From Paenibacillus silvisoli (GTDB taxonomy: Bacteria; Bacillota; Bacilli; Paenibacillales; Paenibacillaceae): 64,000 bases of DNA. Of the stretch, positions 39,922 through 48,974 are shown in pieces; the first letter of the stretch is position 1; every line of letters starts with the position of its first letter. The stretch lies in assembly GCF_030866765.1 (NCBI RefSeq), contig NZ_CP133017.1, forward strand, positions 221,501 through 285,500. The letters are read 5' to 3'. The position numbers and the translations under genes are program-made. The notes under the pieces are model-generated. The model had not been told where the DNA came from. It ran no database searches and worked only from the letters and a program-made list of their open reading frames with translations.

Positions 39922-42675
39922 ATGAGAAAACATATGTTACAAAAATGGCTGCTGCTTGGCAGTGCGGCTTTCGCCGTATTTAATGCTGCTGGCGTGACTG
40001 CGGCCGTCGCGGCGCCGGTGTACACACCGCTAGCTCAGGAAGAGGTTACGCTCAATACCGGCTCGTATATCGAGAAGCTGCAGTTCGATAACGAACGGGG
40101 CTATTTGTATGCAACGGCATCGGAGACGAACCAGCTCCTATTCATAAATCCGGATACGATGCGGATCGAGAAAAGACTCTCCGTCGGCTCTCATCCGGGA
40201 GCGATGGATCAGGTTGGCAGCAAGCTGTACATCGCGCTTGAAGGCGCAACGCTGGTAGCGGTCGTGAACCTCGATTCGAAGCAGGTGGAGAAGACGATCG
40301 TTACGCAGGCGCAGCCGATGAGCGTTGCCGTCGACGGCACCAGTTTGTTCTATACGGAGGATGATCCGTGGGGCGCTATTCGCCGGATCGATCTGACGGA
40401 CGGCAAGGACACCGTATTTGCCGAGAAGGCCGGCCGGCTCGAGCTTGGCGCGGACCGTTCCCGGCATATCTTGTATGCCGGAGAAATCGGCTCGTCGGCC
40501 TATAAACTGCACGCATATAGCGCGGAGACGGGCGAGGAGCTCTGGCTGATGAAGCCTGACGTCAGCGGCGGGTACGCCTCTTCGCTCATCGTCGATCAAG
40601 GCGGCGTGTATTTCGGCAGCACGCTGGTTGACCCCGATCGGCAGCGGATCGTATCCACGGCGGTCGGTGGCGAAGTGCTGGATGTCGACCGGAATTTTAT
40701 CTATACGACCTCCGGCGTTTATACGAAGAACGAGGGAGCGCAAGCCGTCTCGTACGCTCCTTTGCCCGGGGAATCGGATGTGGAGGCTGACGGCAGCGGG
40801 CATGTGTTCAGCTACAGCGGGCTCAATGCGAGAGCGATCGTGAAACGCACCTACAAGCTGAACCCTGCGCAGAAGGCGGTCGAGGCGGACCGCGGCGCGG
40901 ACGAGATGGCTTTTAACCATAAGCTGACGGGATGGGTGATGGGCGAGGGCGAGAAGTATTTGTACGCGATCTCGTCCGAAGCGAATCGACTTCTGCAGAT
41001 CGATACGGCAACCTTCACGGTCAAAGCGGACCGCTATGTCGGCTCTCAGCCGTCGGATATCGATTTCAGGGACGGCGTCCTGTCTATTTCGCTGGCAGGC
41101 AGTACGCATATGGTTCGTATCGATACGAAGCGGGAGACGGATTTTATGGCTCCGCTCGAGGAGCTGGAGGTCGGCTTGCCGACGCTGAATATTGCCGCTT
41201 GCGCGGATGATATTTACTACAGCGTCGGGAGCGGGTGGCAGAAGGTGCATGCCTGGCTGAACGACGCCTCGTTCCCGTTCAAAGAGTACGTGAGCAACCC
41301 GTCGTTGACGATGGGGGCGGACGGGAATACGCTGTGGGTCAGCGAGACGGGAACGAGCGGCGGGGATATTTTCAAAATCAGCATGACTGCCAAGCAAGTA
41401 TTGGACAAAACCGTAGACAGCTACTCGTACGGGAACCGTGAGCTGCCGCTGGACGGGGATATGGTGTACTATGCGGGACGAAGATTTTCGGCCGGGGATT
41501 TAGGCATCATCTATGGCGAGTACAAGGAGACCTACAGTTATTTCGCCCATCTGCTGTTCGCGAGAGGCAGCACGGTTATTGGCACGAAGGCTGTTTATGA
41601 CCGGGATACGTTCAATCCCACGGTGAAGCTGCCCTTTACGCTTTCATACGGCTATGTGAAGAAGGACGGTACCGTTCTGCTTTACGCGGAGGATGAGTTG
41701 ACTAGCAAAGCGGGGCCGAACTATCTCCTGTCTCGGTTCGACAGTCTCGATACGTTGAAAACGGCGATGGACAACCGGCTGCGTCCGCAGAACGGACGGT
41801 TCGTCGATCGTAATACCGCTTCGGGCGTGGTCGATGGTACCATCACGTTCCGGCCGGGCGCGTTGGACCGTTTCGTGGATCATTATGAGATTCAGCTTTA
41901 CGATGGCAGCAACCGTCCGGTTAAGCTGGATTTTGTTGAACCGGTCTACAAGAGCGAGCAGCTGGCGAACGGCACGTATATGCACAAGCTGATCGGACCG
42001 ATGAAAATCGTACCGGAAACGGTGAAGAAGATCGGGATTGTGCCGGTGCTCAAGAGCGCATATGAAAAGCAGGATGCGGCCGTGCTGCTCCTTCCGCTGG
42101 CGGATAACCAAACGGCGAAGAACGCTTTTATGGATGTGCGGAGCGATCTGTTCGCCAAATTCGCAATCGAAACGTTAGCGGAGCGAAAAATAGTGCAGGG
42201 ATATAAGGACGGCTACTTCCAGCCGTATGGCCTTGTCACCAGGGCCGAGTTTGCGACAATGCTGGCCAAGGCGCTGCGCATCCCGGCCGCGGATGGGTCC
42301 TATTTCAAAGACGTGAAGCGTAATGCCTGGTATTACGAAGTGGTGGCGGCCAGCGCGAAAGCGGGTCTGATCAAGGGGTATACGGACGGCACGTTCCATC
42401 CGAGCCGGACGATTACGCAGCAGGAGACGCTGGAGATCGTGAACAATGCGCTGCTGTATAGCGGCTACAAAGAGACGGGCACGGGTGAGCTGCTGCAATT
42501 CTTGGACAAAACGAAGGGGTATGACGATTGGTCCAAGGGGGCTGTGGATCATTTGCTTCGGGAGGGCATCGTGAAGGAATTCGATACGTTTCAGATCAAC
42601 GCGGACAAGAAGTCGAATCGCGCGGAATGCGCCGAGCTCATTTACCGGCTGCTGTATGTGTTGAATAAAGTTTGA
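39922..42675 (+). CDS. SLH-anchored beta-propeller-like surface protein
   Basis: The 917-residue protein has a signal peptide (cleaved near AAVAAP), about 600 residues of repeating beta-propeller units with YVTN-like patterns (DNERGYLYATASETNQLLFINPDTMRIE; GEKYLYAISSEANRLLQIDTATFTV), a linker, and three C-terminal SLH repeats (about 735-915; FMDVRSDLFAKFAIETLAERKIVQGYKDG is the first). No catalytic motif is seen, so a binding, adhesion or scaffold role at the S-layer is likely. Length and GC are uniform. It is a single gene with terminator. Confidence 0.85.
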   Translation: MRKHMLQKWLLLGSAAFAVFNAAGVTAAVAAPVYTPLAQEEVTLNTGSYIEKLQFDNERGYLYATASETNQLLFINPDTMRIEKRLSVGSHPGAMDQVGSKLYIALEGATLVAVVNLDSKQVEKTIVTQAQPMSVAVDGTSLFYTEDDPWGAIRRIDLTDGKDTVFAEKAGRLELGADRSRHILYAGEIGSSAYKLHAYSAETGEELWLMKPDVSGGYASSLIVDQGGVYFGSTLVDPDRQRIVSTAVGGEVLDVDRNFIYTTSGVYTKNEGAQAVSYAPLPGESDVEADGSGHVFSYSGLNARAIVKRTYKLNPAQKAVEADRGADEMAFNHKLTGWVMGEGEKYLYAISSEANRLLQIDTATFTVKADRYVGSQPSDIDFRDGVLSISLAGSTHMVRIDTKRETDFMAPLEELEVGLPTLNIAACADDIYYSVGSGWQKVHAWLNDASFPFKEYVSNPSLTMGADGNTLWVSETGTSGGDIFKISMTAKQVLDKTVDSYSYGNRELPLDGDMVYYAGRRFSAGDLGIIYGEYKETYSYFAHLLFARGSTVIGTKAVYDRDTFNPTVKLPFTLSYGYVKKDGTVLLYAEDELTSKAGPNYLLSRFDSLDTLKTAMDNRLRPQNGRFVDRNTASGVVDGTITFRPGALDRFVDHYEIQLYDGSNRPVKLDFVEPVYKSEQLANGTYMHKLIGPMKIVPETVKKIGIVPVLKSAYEKQDAAVLLLPLADNQTAKNAFMDVRSDLFAKFAIETLAERKIVQGYKDGYFQPYGLVTRAEFATMLAKALRIPAADGSYFKDVKRNAWYYEVVAASAKAGLIKGYTDGTFHPSRTITQQETLEIVNNALLYSGYKETGTGELLQFLDKTKGYDDWSKGAVDHLLREGIVKEFDTFQINADKKSNRAECAELIYRLLYVLNKV

Positions 42676-42683
42676 CGGCTATG

Positions 42684-42737
42684 AGCCTCTTAACTGCGCT
42701 GTATGTGTGTGATACGGCATCGGTTAAGAGGCTTTTT
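42684..42737 (+). terminator. Rho-independent terminator
   Basis: GCCTCTTAAC ... GTTAAGAGGC with a long loop, followed by TTTTT. Confidence 0.85.
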
Positions 42738-42744
42738 GGTGCGT

Positions 42745-43644
42745 TTATGGTTTGCGGCCCGTGATGGCAAAGTAGTGCTCGAAAAAGCGTTCGCGGTTGA
42801 CGGTGGCGGCAATCTCGTGGGGGCTTGCGTCAGAACTTTTGTGAAACGTCATTTTGCCGAGCGTTTCTGTGTGGATATAGTCGACCTCGATTGCTCCCCG
42901 CTCATATTCGCACAGCTCCGGCTCGAACAAACAGGCTGCGGCCAGCGGATCGTGAAAAGTCATGACATGGCGCTCCAGCCAAGGAGAGCCGAAGTCCTCG
43001 ACAGCACGCATGACCGGCGTGTTGAACAGGTCGGGATTGTCATGCCGGCCGAGTACGAGCTGTGTCGTGACGTTCTGCCCGAACGTGCGATGAACGGGTA
43101 CCTGCGTGTCGTAGACGATCGCGCAGGCGTGGGCATCCATCCAGGAGTTCCAGTTCGCCATCGGCATATCGGGACCGGCTTCGAGCGCTTCGGAGAAGAC
43201 GCCGCTCATGATGTACAGCTCCTTCAGCAGCAGCGGGATTTCGGGATCGAGCCGAAAAAGCAGCGCGATGTTCGTCAGGTGACCGACGGCCAGCAGCGAA
43301 ATTTCGTGGGGATGCCGGCGGATGGCCGCTCTCATAGCATCTACCGCGTGGTCCGGACGGATGTCCGTGTCGTGCGGCCAGTTCGGCAGCTTGGATGCGC
43401 CGTCCGGCGTCGGGTAGATGTCGGTCGGCATGAGGGGGTTGTCCGCGCCTGCGTGGACCGGAACGGTTCGGCCGGCAGCTTTGCAAATGGCGTCCGCGAC
43501 CATCGCCCGTTTCACCGCTTCGCCGCCTACGGTCGAGATGCCGATCAGCTCGCAGCGGGGCTGGTTCAGCAGATAGGCGAGGCAAAGCGCGTCGTCGATA
43601 TCGCCGCCGATATCGGTATCGAGCCAAACTTTTCGTACTGCCAT
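42745..43644 (-). CDS. Inosine-uridine-type nucleoside hydrolase
   Basis: The 299-residue enzyme has the N-terminal Asp cluster DTDIGGDIDDA (Asp9-Asp18) that binds the catalytic Ca2+, followed by GISTVGGE, and a central ELYIMSGVF block; MANWNSWMDAHA supplies ribose contacts. It hydrolyses the N-glycosidic bond of purine or pyrimidine nucleosides in salvage. ATG 43644 follows GGAGGAAT. The much longer frame upstream of it, on the same strand, is a shadow of the HD gene. Confidence 0.92.
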   Translation of the reverse strand: MAVRKVWLDTDIGGDIDDALCLAYLLNQPRCELIGISTVGGEAVKRAMVADAICKAAGRTVPVHAGADNPLMPTDIYPTPDGASKLPNWPHDTDIRPDHAVDAMRAAIRRHPHEISLLAVGHLTNIALLFRLDPEIPLLLKELYIMSGVFSEALEAGPDMPMANWNSWMDAHACAIVYDTQVPVHRTFGQNVTTQLVLGRHDNPDLFNTPVMRAVEDFGSPWLERHVMTFHDPLAAACLFEPELCEYERGAIEVDYIHTETLGKMTFHKSSDASPHEIAATVNRERFFEHYFAITGRKP

Positions 43645-43737
43645 CGGGATTCCTCCTTCGGGATGGACACCGGAAATGGTGTATACTGGTATCTGAATTC
43701 TATCACCTCGCAAACCGGATGAGAAGGAGCGGACACT

Positions 43738-44328
43738 ATGGAAGATATGTTTGCCAAGCAAATGGCGTTTCTGATTGAAGTGGACAAGCTGAAGCAAATC
43801 GAGCGCAAAACGAAAATTATCGGCGGCGCGCGGTACGAGAACGACGCGGAGCATTCGTGGCACCTCGCCATGATGGCGCTGATTTTGCAAGGCCACGCGA
43901 ACGAGAACGTCGATCTGCTTAAGGTGATCAAAATGGTGCTCGTGCACGATTTGGTCGAGATCGATGCCGGGGACACATTCGCTTACGATACGAAGGGTCA
44001 CGAGGACAAGCACGAGCGGGAGATGAACGCGGCGAAGCGGATTTTTGGCCTGCTGCCGCAGGAGCAGGAAGCGGAGCTGATGGCACTGTGGCTGGAATTC
44101 GAGGCCAAAGAGAGTGCCGAAGCGAAGTTCGCGGGGTCGCTGGACCGGCTGCATCCGATGATCAATAATCATTTGAACGACGGCGATACGTGGCAGAAGT
44201 TCGGCATTACGAGCAGCCAAGTGCTGAAACGCAACAGTGAGATTGCAAACGGATCGGAGAAGCTGTGGGCGTACGCTCAGGATGTGGTGCGGAAGTCGGT
44301 GGAGCAAGGGATTTTGGAGGAGGAGTGA
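43738..44328 (+). CDS. HD-domain phosphohydrolase (YfbR/HDDC2-like)
   Basis: The 196-residue protein has the HD motif: His in AEHSWHLAMMAL and the His-Asp pair LVHDLVEIDAGDTF, plus a late Asp in GSLDRLHP. Such enzymes cleave nucleoside 5'-monophosphates. Start ATG 43738 has AAGGAG 10 nt before it. It is divergent from the nucleoside hydrolase (93 nt apart), fitting nucleotide salvage or clean-up. Confidence 0.88.
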   Translation: MEDMFAKQMAFLIEVDKLKQIERKTKIIGGARYENDAEHSWHLAMMALILQGHANENVDLLKVIKMVLVHDLVEIDAGDTFAYDTKGHEDKHEREMNAAKRIFGLLPQEQEAELMALWLEFEAKESAEAKFAGSLDRLHPMINNHLNDGDTWQKFGITSSQVLKRNSEIANGSEKLWAYAQDVVRKSVEQGILEEE

Positions 44329-44486
44329 GAGGTGGCCGGCGGCGTGATGCGAGAACGAAGCAAAGGCAGCTGACGGCGTGGGGAAGCCAGGGCAGGGAGT
44401 GTGGCGCATGGTGAGTGATGCAAAAGACAGCTGATCGCTGGTTGGCGACTGTGTGCGTGAAACCGGCGGCGAGAGGAGGACGCGTG

Positions 44487-45662
44487 ATGAGTGAAGCTAG
44501 TAAACGGCGGGCGATTGTTATTGGCGCGGGCATCGGCGGGTTGAGCGCCGCGTTGGCGCTCCGGCAGCGGGGATGGCAGGTTGCCGTGTATGAGCGGGCC
44601 GCCGGGCTGCGGGAATCGGGAGCGGGCATCGTGCTCGCCGCCAACGCGATGAAGGCGCTCGACCTGCTGGGCGTGGGCGGGCATGTGCGGGCCGTGGGCG
44701 CGCCGGTTGAGCAGGCGGAAATCCGCACATGGGATGGGCGGCTGATTACGAGTCTGCCTGCTGCCGAGCAGGCGGCCAAATATGGCACGCACAGCTATGT
44801 CATGCATCGAGCCGACCTGCAGTCGATTCTGCTTCGCGCTGTTGCTGCGGAGACGCCGGTGTACACTGGGATGCGATGGGTGACTGGGGAGCAGAAAGGC
44901 GGACGTGTGACGGCTGTTTTTGAAGACGGTACGCGCGAGGATGCGGAGCTTCTGATTGGTGCTGACGGCGTTCACTCCGCCGTGCGGGAGAAGCTGTTTG
45001 GCGAAAGTCCGCTGCGCTATTCCGGATATTCCGCTTATCGGGGCGTCTGTACGCTGGATGAGGAACGGATGGAGGCTATGGCGGGCGGCGGCTTCGAGGC
45101 GCTTGGACCCGGATTGAGGTTCGGCTTCTCTCGGCTCGGCAGCGGCCGCGTCTTCTGGTTCGCGGCGATCAACGCGCCGCAAGGAAGGCTGCTGCCGGCG
45201 CCGGAGCGTAAACAGGCGCTGCTGCGCCTGTTCAACGGCTGGTACGGGCCGGTCGTGGACGCGCTTGTAGCGACGGATGCGTCCGAAATATTGGCCCATG
45301 ACATCGCCGATCGGGCGCCGCTTACGCGGTGGAGCGCCGGGAGCATGACGCTGCTCGGCGACGCGGCGCATCCGATGCTGCCCAATCTGGGGCAGGGCGG
45401 CGCCCAGGCGATCGAGGATGCCGTCGCGCTGGCCCGGTGTCTGGAGCAGGACGGCGCTGTGCCATCAGCGCTGCTGGCTTATGAGCGAGAGCGGATGGCG
45501 CGTACTTCCCGCATCGTCCGGATGTCGCGCTCCATGGGACGGATGATCCAGCTTGAGAGCAAGCCGCTCATGTGGCTGCGCAACCGGATGCTCGCCGCGG
45601 TGCCGCCGTCGGCATACATTAGGCGGTTTGATCCGATTGTCGGCTATGTTGTCCCGCGGTGA
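44487..45662 (+). CDS. FAD-dependent monooxygenase (UbiH/aromatic hydroxylase type)
   Basis: The 391-residue flavoprotein has the FAD-binding GxGxxG (IVIGAGIGGLSAALALRQRGWQVAVYER), the DG motif (LIGADGVHSAVREKLFG) and the GD motif (LLGDAAHPMLPNLGQGGAQAIEDAVALAR). It should hydroxylate an aromatic or related substrate with NAD(P)H and O2; the substrate is unknown. ATG 44487 is chosen because GAGGAGG lies just before it. Its last 44 nt overlap the 3' end of the convergent fusion gene (45619-47586), so there is no room for a terminator between them. Confidence 0.9.
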   Translation: MSEASKRRAIVIGAGIGGLSAALALRQRGWQVAVYERAAGLRESGAGIVLAANAMKALDLLGVGGHVRAVGAPVEQAEIRTWDGRLITSLPAAEQAAKYGTHSYVMHRADLQSILLRAVAAETPVYTGMRWVTGEQKGGRVTAVFEDGTREDAELLIGADGVHSAVREKLFGESPLRYSGYSAYRGVCTLDEERMEAMAGGGFEALGPGLRFGFSRLGSGRVFWFAAINAPQGRLLPAPERKQALLRLFNGWYGPVVDALVATDASEILAHDIADRAPLTRWSAGSMTLLGDAAHPMLPNLGQGGAQAIEDAVALARCLEQDGAVPSALLAYERERMARTSRIVRMSRSMGRMIQLESKPLMWLRNRMLAAVPPSAYIRRFDPIVGYVVPR

Positions 45663-47586
45663 CTGGCCGCATCAAATACGGATAGAGCAGTACAAGACCG
45701 GCGACATAAAGCGCTAAGGCAAAGACGGCCGGCGACAGGTGAATGAAGTCGGTGTAGCCGATTTGCATGTGGACGGAAAAGGCGGCGTAAAAGGCCGGCG
45801 CCCCGCCGATCAGAAACGTCCACCACAGCCACCGCTCGCCTTGCTGGATGCCCCATAGCGCCATCGTGAGCAGCGCGAGCGCATCGGAGAAGAGCGCGCC
45901 GCCGAAGCCGGCGCGGTCATGCGCGATTAACGGGATCAGCCTCGGGTTGATCGCCGCGATTTGCTCGTGAGTCATGCCTATGAAGGCTAAGTCCTGCGGG
46001 ACGAATACGGTGGTTACGCCGTAGGCGGAGATCGTGATGCTGCCGATCACGAGCGCGAAGCCAAGCACCACCATGCAGCATTGCCCCCGCATGGCACGCT
46101 TCCAAGTCCGGTCACTGTACAGGTTGACGGGATGGCGAAACGGCTTGTCGGGGTTTTTTCGCATGCTCAGCAGAAACAGCGGGAGCAGCAGGAGCGCGAC
46201 GACCGCGTGAAGCGGATCGAAGTAGCCGTAGCCGAGATAAAGAAAGAAGCTAAGGAAGCCGGTTAAGAAGGATACCAATACTGTCGTGCGCGCCCAGTGC
46301 ATCCCGTAGCGCAGTCCATGACGGCCGAGCTGAAAATAGAGTATGCCGATCGAAATCATGGTGCCGGCCAGCGTAATTCGATCATGCGACATAAAATGGA
46401 CAAGCCGATGATTCCAGTGATGCAGTGCTTCGCGTTCAATGCCGAGAAAATCTTCATCGTAGGGCAGCAGCACCGTCGTTTCCGCGATGATCCAGGCGAG
46501 CAGCCCGCCGATGATCATGCCGATGCCGAGCAGGCACATCCAGCCCCAATGGCGCCAAAAGGACGGCGGCGGCTCCGGTTCGGGGAGCTGCCGGACCCGC
46601 TCGTGCAGGACGGCATCGTTTACCCGCTTAGGCAGGCCGGGGCCGGCGAAGACGAGCCCGCCATGCAGCAGGACGTAGTCGGCTCCTGCCGCCATGAGTT
46701 CGAGCGCGTCTTGCGGTTCGTATATGCCGCAGGCCGCTTTGAGCACGAAGCCTTGCCGCGGGATGAGCTCGCGGAGCAGGCGGAGTTTAGCGGCGGAAGC
46801 CTGTTTGTCGGCCGGCTGGGTAGTGAGCTTGCCGTCCGGGGTGCTGGCTTCGCCTATGACGGCGCCGCACCATGCCGCAAGGGCGGGCGATGCGCAAAGC
46901 TGCCGCAGCATCGCATCCGGCGTATCGTGCGGGATATAGAGGAACAGCCGGTTTGTAGCTGCCGGTTCAATGTCGGCTTCTGCCAGGAGATGAAGCAGCC
47001 TGACCGTTTCGTCCGGCTCCATGGGCGGCTGCAATATATCGAGATAAAACCCGGCGGCTCCGGCTTGATGCAGCTGCTGCACCATTGCCGTCAGCTGCTC
47101 GGCCGCTTGCTCCGCCGTGCTGCCGGGCATAGGCGCCAGCCTGACGAACTGCGGCAGCTTGTGGCCCGGCTTGGCGAGGCGCTGCGCGACGGCTTCGGCG
47201 CCATCATTCTCAAGGTAAGCGGGATAGGTGATCCGCCGCTTATCCTGGTCGAGTTCGATCGGCTCCGCGGCCGAGGTGCGGACCGGCTGCACCGTAACCG
47301 GGCCGATCTCCATGAAGCCGAGCCCGAACTGGGCGATCGCCCGGTGGGCGGTACCGGCAGGGTCCACCGTTCCGGCCAGCCCGACCGGCGTGCTGAACGG
47401 GAGCCCGCATGACTCGCTGCGCAGCAAAGGCGCTGGCTCCATATGCCCCAGCGTGCGAATGACGAAGGCGCCGAGCGGCAGGCGGCTCAGCCCGCCGATG
47501 GCGCCCAGCGTGACGGAGCGGGCTAAGCGGCCCGGCAGCCGGAATAGCAGCGGGCGAAACAGCGATTGATACGACCAGTCCGGCAT
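45619..47586 (-). CDS. Dihydroorotate-dehydrogenase-like domain fused to multi-TM domain
   Basis: The 655-residue protein has two parts. Residues 1-340 resemble a class 2-type DHODH barrel (GLPFSTPVGLAGTVDPAGTAHRAIAQFGLGFMEIGPVT, then FVLKAACGIYEPQDALELMAAGADYVLLHGGLVFAGPGL at the FMN phosphate site). Residues 350-655 hold about seven or eight hydrophobic helices with His-rich loops (LHHWNHRLVHFMSHDR). The catalytic base and several orotate contacts are not obvious, so it may not make orotate. ATG 47586 has GGAGGAGAT before it. The 3' end overlaps the FAD monooxygenase on the opposite strand. Confidence 0.75.
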   Translation of the reverse strand: MPDWSYQSLFRPLLFRLPGRLARSVTLGAIGGLSRLPLGAFVIRTLGHMEPAPLLRSESCGLPFSTPVGLAGTVDPAGTAHRAIAQFGLGFMEIGPVTVQPVRTSAAEPIELDQDKRRITYPAYLENDGAEAVAQRLAKPGHKLPQFVRLAPMPGSTAEQAAEQLTAMVQQLHQAGAAGFYLDILQPPMEPDETVRLLHLLAEADIEPAATNRLFLYIPHDTPDAMLRQLCASPALAAWCGAVIGEASTPDGKLTTQPADKQASAAKLRLLRELIPRQGFVLKAACGIYEPQDALELMAAGADYVLLHGGLVFAGPGLPKRVNDAVLHERVRQLPEPEPPPSFWRHWGWMCLLGIGMIIGGLLAWIIAETTVLLPYDEDFLGIEREALHHWNHRLVHFMSHDRITLAGTMISIGILYFQLGRHGLRYGMHWARTTVLVSFLTGFLSFFLYLGYGYFDPLHAVVALLLLPLFLLSMRKNPDKPFRHPVNLYSDRTWKRAMRGQCCMVVLGFALVIGSITISAYGVTTVFVPQDLAFIGMTHEQIAAINPRLIPLIAHDRAGFGGALFSDALALLTMALWGIQQGERWLWWTFLIGGAPAFYAAFSVHMQIGYTDFIHLSPAVFALALYVAGLVLLYPYLMRPVTAGQHSRQSDQTA

Positions 47587-47630
47587 GCGCTTATCTCCTC
47601 CTTCGTGGCAAGTACAGTTGGGCTGGGCAG

Positions 47631-48012
47631 GACAGGGAGCAGTTCCTCCTCGCGAGCTAAAAGGCGCCAGAATAGATGTAAGAGGGGGAATAGTTCCCCT
47701 TCATGAGCTCAAAAGGTGCTCGAATAGGCGCAAGAGGGGGAACAGTTCCCCTTCATGAGCCCAAAAGGTGCCTGAATAGGAGCAAGAGGGGGAACAGCTC
47801 CCCTTAATGAACTCGAAGGCGTCTTAGTAGGATATTAGAGAGGTAACAGATACCGTACATTAACAGCATTCCGCCGAGAGTAGTCCAAGAGAGGTAATAG
47901 ATACCGCAAATATGCGAACGCTGAAAACAGCCCAAGAGAGGTACCAGCTACCTCACACTAACCGCATTACAGCCTAAACGCAGCCAAGAGTGGCCCAAAG
48001 GCCACTCTCCTG
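47631..48012. repeat. Tandem 47-52-bp hairpin repeats, array 2 (8 units, mixed stem types)
   Basis: Units start with AGAG at 47681, 47733, 47785, 47837, 47888, 47935 and 47987 (periods 52, 52, 52, 51, 47, 52); a weaker unit precedes at 47631. Stems are GGGGAA-TAG-TTCCCC, GGGGAAC-A-GTTCCCC, GGGGAAC-A-GCTCCCC, then GGTAAC-AG-ATACC, GGTAATAGATACC, GGTACCAGCTACC, and last GAGTGGCC-CAAA-GGCCACTC. No gene is supported in 47587-48044. Confidence 0.85.
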
Positions 48013-48044
48013 CCACCTTCATTTCCTCCGCGCGCTCGCGCCCT

Positions 48045-48743
48045 CTAGCGCCCCGCCACCTCAAGCTCGTCGCCCGGCGCCATCACTTTGCCTTTCAGCC
48101 CGTTAGCTTCCAACAGCTGCACGAACTTCTCCGCATCCTGGCGGATCGGCGGGAAGGTGCTGTGATGAATTGGCACGGTCAGCTTCGCATTGTACCACTG
48201 AGCCGCCTGAAGCGCATCGTCTGGCCCCATCGTATAGTGGTCGCCGATCGGCACGAACGCGACGTCGATCGGATGGCGGTCGCCGATCAGCTTCATATCG
48301 CTAAACAGCAACGTATCGCCGGCATGCAGAATCGTAAGTCCTTCGGCGAAAACGAGGAAGCCCGCAGGCATGCCCGCGTACAGGATCTGCTTCGTTTCCT
48401 CCACGACGATGCCGGAGCTGTGGAACGCCTGCACCATTTTCGCCTTCGCGAAACCGAGATCTACCGTTCCGCCCATATTCATGCCGATCGTCTTGGCGCC
48501 TTGCCAGGACATGTATGTAGCGAGCTCTACAATGGAGACAATCGGGGCATCGTTGGCAATAGCGACCGGCGCGGCATCGAGAATATGATCCTGATGGGCG
48601 TGCGTCAGCAGCACGGCATCGGTTTTCAGGTCATCCGGCTTTTTGACGGCAACGGGATTGCCGCTAAGGAACGGATCAATGACGAGCGATTTGCCGCCTG
48701 TGCTGATTTGAATGCAAGCATGGCCATGAAAAGCGATTTTCAT
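48045..48743 (-). CDS. UPF0173-type metallo-beta-lactamase-fold hydrolase
   Basis: The 232-residue protein has the short MBL layout of UPF0173: MKIAFHGHACIQISTGGKSLVIDPFLSGNP, the metal motif LLTHAHQDHILDA, then HAGDTLLFSDMKLIG and VPIHHSTFP. It is a predicted metal-dependent hydrolase with unknown substrate. AAAGGAGCTC precedes the ATG by about 10 nt. A repeat array lies just after its stop codon. Confidence 0.92.
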   Translation of the reverse strand: MKIAFHGHACIQISTGGKSLVIDPFLSGNPVAVKKPDDLKTDAVLLTHAHQDHILDAAPVAIANDAPIVSIVELATYMSWQGAKTIGMNMGGTVDLGFAKAKMVQAFHSSGIVVEETKQILYAGMPAGFLVFAEGLTILHAGDTLLFSDMKLIGDRHPIDVAFVPIGDHYTMGPDDALQAAQWYNAKLTVPIHHSTFPPIRQDAEKFVQLLEANGLKGKVMAPGDELEVAGR

Positions 48744-48974
48744 CGGTAAGGAGCTCCTTTATTAGAAAATGGTGGTAGAAACGCTATCTCCATAGTGACA
48801 GATTCCGGCGCCGGAAGCAATTTGTTGATCAACCTATCAAAGAAAGCGCGATCAGAGTCAAATCTGTCAGCGATTTACATATTCTTAACCGGACGTTAAT
48901 ACTTGCTAAATACAACCTTAATAAACTTGGGACAAGTCATTCATCTGTACCATACACCCAAGGAGGAATTAATT

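Noticed and set aside
43645-44409. N-terminal extension of the nucleoside hydrolase by 255 codons
   Set aside because: The true start at 43644 has GGAGGAAT; the extension lies antisense to the HD gene.
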